8,423 nt of DNA from Sphingobacteriales bacterium (lineage in GTDB: Bacteria; Bacteroidota; Bacteroidia; Chitinophagales; Chitinophagaceae). The notes beneath the pieces were generated by a model. It was given only the letters and a program-made list of their open reading frames with translations, did no database searches and was not told where the DNA came from. The first letter of the stretch is position 1. Each line of letters begins with the position of its first letter. Positions 6,820-8,423 of the stretch are shown in pieces. The stretch covers positions 1 through 8,423 of the forward strand of contig CANJEF010000041.1 of assembly GCA_947472965.1 (NCBI GenBank), read 5' to 3'. A program made the position numbers and the translations under genes.

Positions 6820-8376
6820 ATGGATTCAACCAACCGGGGTACAGATAGAAGGAATAGGCGTAAGACTGATTTGCAGGTTACCGGTATGGCTTTTGGAAAA
6901 ATTCCACCACAATCACGTGAGTTGGAGGAAGCAGTGCTGGGTGCTCTTATGCTTGAAAAAGGTGCATTTGATCAAGTGGCTAATATCTTGAAGCCAGAGT
7001 GCTTTTATGTTGAATCCCATCAAGTAGTTTTTCGTTCCATCCTCCAACTTAGTGCAGCCAATAAGCCGGTTGACCTGCTTACCGTTGTTGAGGAACTCAA
7101 ATCTATGAGCGCGCTTGAAGAAGTGGGTGGTCCCTATTATATTTCCAAACTCACCAATGCAGTTGTTTCTGCTGCAAACATAGAAGCTCATGCCCGCATC
7201 ATCTTGGAAAAATTCATCCAACGTGAATTGATTCGCATCAGCAGTGAAGTAATCAATGAAGCTTATGATGAATCAACAGATGTATTTGATCTATTGGACC
7301 ATGCTGAATCGAAACTATTTGAAATCACCAACGGACATCTTAAAAAAGAATTTGATACACTTGGCAAGGTGGTAATGAATACCGTAACACGCATTGATGA
7401 AATGCGCAGCAAGAACGAAGATATTACAGGTGTTCCTTCGGGATTTCCAACGTTGGACCGTGTTACATACGGTTGGCAGCCATCAGACTTAATTATTTTG
7501 GCGGCACGTCCTTCTGTTGGTAAAACAGCATTTGCTCTTAATCTTGCACGCAATGCTGCGTTGCATCCTACCAAGCCAACATCAGTTGCGTTCTTTAGTT
7601 TGGAGATGAGTTCCGGACAGTTGGTGCAGCGTATACTCTCTGCAGAGAGTGAAATTTGGCTGGAGAAAATTTCAAGAGGACGCATGGAAGATCATGAAAT
7701 GCAGCAGCTTTATAAAAAAGGAATTGAACCATTAACAAAGGCAAATATTTTTATTGATGATTCTGCTGCGCTCAATATTTTTGAGCTGCGTGCAAAATGC
7801 AGAAGGCTGAAGAACAAGCATAACGTTGGTTTGATTTTGATTGATTACCTGCAGTTGATGAGTGGAACAAGTGAAAATCGAAATGGTAATCGTGAACAGG
7901 AAATTAGCACCATTTCAAGAAACCTGAAACAACTTGCAAAAGAGCTTCAAATTCCAATCATCGCATTGAGTCAGTTAAGTCGTGAGGTTGAAAAAAGAAA
8001 AGAGACCAACAAAGTCCCACAGCTGTCAGACCTTCGTGAGTCGGGTGCAATTGAGCAGGATGCAGATATGGTTATGTTTTTATACAGGCCAGATTATTAT
8101 GACATCACCACCAACGATATGGGTGAAGATACAAAGGGTGATGTGTATGTGAAAATCGCAAAACACCGTAATGGTTCACTCGAGAACATAAAGCTGAAGG
8201 CCAAATTGCATATCCAAAAATTTGTTGAAAGCGAAAGCATTGATTCTATTTCACCTGGAGCAAATATGGGGGGAAGCTGGAAGCCAATTTCTGATGGCCC
8301 CAATGCAAAACTCTATATCCAAAAGGGTAGTAGGATGAACGATGCCCCTGGCGATGATGGAGATGCGCCATTCTAA
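6820..8376 (+). CDS. dnaB: Replicative DNA helicase DnaB
   Basis: DnaB is the hexameric ATP-driven helicase that unwinds DNA at the replication fork and recruits primase. The 518-residue product begins with a basic tail (residues 4-16, rich in Arg and Lys), then the N-terminal helical domain (about 26-130, with PPQSRELEEAVLGALMLEK), a linker (about 150-200) and the RecA-like domain. Walker A is ARPSVGKT (229-236), Walker B lies in DYLQLM (342-347), SQLSREVEKR (384-393) and LSDLRESGAIEQDAD (402-416) follow, and the KHRNG motif (448-452) supplies the arginine finger R450. No intein interrupts the ATPase motifs. ATG 6820 follows an AT-rich leader and gives the family's normal N-terminus; M23 would cut the basic tail. 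The last residues, GDDGDAPF, are acidic with a terminal Pro-Phe, resembling the tip of single-stranded DNA-binding protein. No terminator follows before 8398. Confidence 0.97.
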   Translation: MDSTNRGTDRRNRRKTDLQVTGMAFGKIPPQSRELEEAVLGALMLEKGAFDQVANILKPECFYVESHQVVFRSILQLSAANKPVDLLTVVEELKSMSALEEVGGPYYISKLTNAVVSAANIEAHARIILEKFIQRELIRISSEVINEAYDESTDVFDLLDHAESKLFEITNGHLKKEFDTLGKVVMNTVTRIDEMRSKNEDITGVPSGFPTLDRVTYGWQPSDLIILAARPSVGKTAFALNLARNAALHPTKPTSVAFFSLEMSSGQLVQRILSAESEIWLEKISRGRMEDHEMQQLYKKGIEPLTKANIFIDDSAALNIFELRAKCRRLKNKHNVGLILIDYLQLMSGTSENRNGNREQEISTISRNLKQLAKELQIPIIALSQLSREVEKRKETNKVPQLSDLRESGAIEQDADMVMFLYRPDYYDITTNDMGEDTKGDVYVKIAKHRNGSLENIKLKAKLHIQKFVESESIDSISPGANMGGSWKPISDGPNAKLYIQKGSRMNDAPGDDGDAPF

Positions 8377-8397
8377 ACTGGTTTTCAACTACAAACG

Positions 8398-8423
8398 ATG
8401 AATGAGAAACCCTATTTTTATTA
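8398..8423 (+). CDS. Possible start of the next gene (partial, unidentified)
   Basis: An ATG 21 nt after the dnaB stop opens a frame (MNEKPYFY...) that is still open at the window edge. A second ATG at 8402 in another frame is also open. With only eight codons visible no identity can be given; the short gap on the same strand as dnaB is the only support. Confidence 0.25.

Noticed and set aside
7504..8175. Intein in dnaB, a common intein host
   Set aside because: The Walker A to KHRNG region is continuous and of normal length.
1..8423. Mobile elements, CRISPR repeats, tRNA or rRNA genes, defence systems
   Set aside because: No transposase or integrase, no regularly spaced repeats, no cloverleaf and no defence-type domains were seen on either strand.

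Overview
The window is a housekeeping stretch from a member of the Bacteroidota, most likely a Chitinophagaceae-like or related lineage. Three things point there. The genes pheT, a coiled-coil gene, zapA and rny lie in a row, with tatA followed by gatA further on. The proteins have Bacteroidota features, such as a TatA that opens its membrane segment with PGGSEW. Recognisable Shine-Dalgarno sites are missing, while good matches to the Bacteroidota -7 element TAnnTTTG sit upstream of several genes. I place it by family knowledge only; no search was run.

Layout: almost everything from 1 to 6428 is on the minus strand, so it reads from right to left. pheT (phenylalanyl-tRNA synthetase beta subunit, 4002-6428) comes first, followed 5 nt later by a 97-residue coiled-coil protein (3703-3996), then zapA (3075-3365), rny (RNase Y, 1377-2945), rplS (ribosomal protein L19, 938-1291) with a strong terminator (889-915), tatA (610-825) and the first 188 codons of gatA (1-564, cut by the window edge). 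One small gene (3452-3706) runs the opposite way between the coiled-coil gene and zapA. On the right, after a 391-nt divergent intergenic region, dnaB (6820-8376) runs on the plus strand, and a possible next gene begins at 8398.

The genes cover translation (pheT, rplS, gatA), cell division (zapA and perhaps the coiled-coil neighbour), RNA decay (rny), protein export (tatA) and replication (dnaB). They look like a conserved neighbourhood rather than one pathway.

I found no mobile element, CRISPR array, tRNA, rRNA or defence system, and I do not claim a new system. The least ordinary items are the opposing 84-residue gene, which looks like a free-standing type IX secretion C-terminal domain without a signal peptide and with two Cys-Cys pairs; a gatA with no ATG or GTG start available; an SSB-like acidic tail on DnaB; and the long leader region in front of dnaB.
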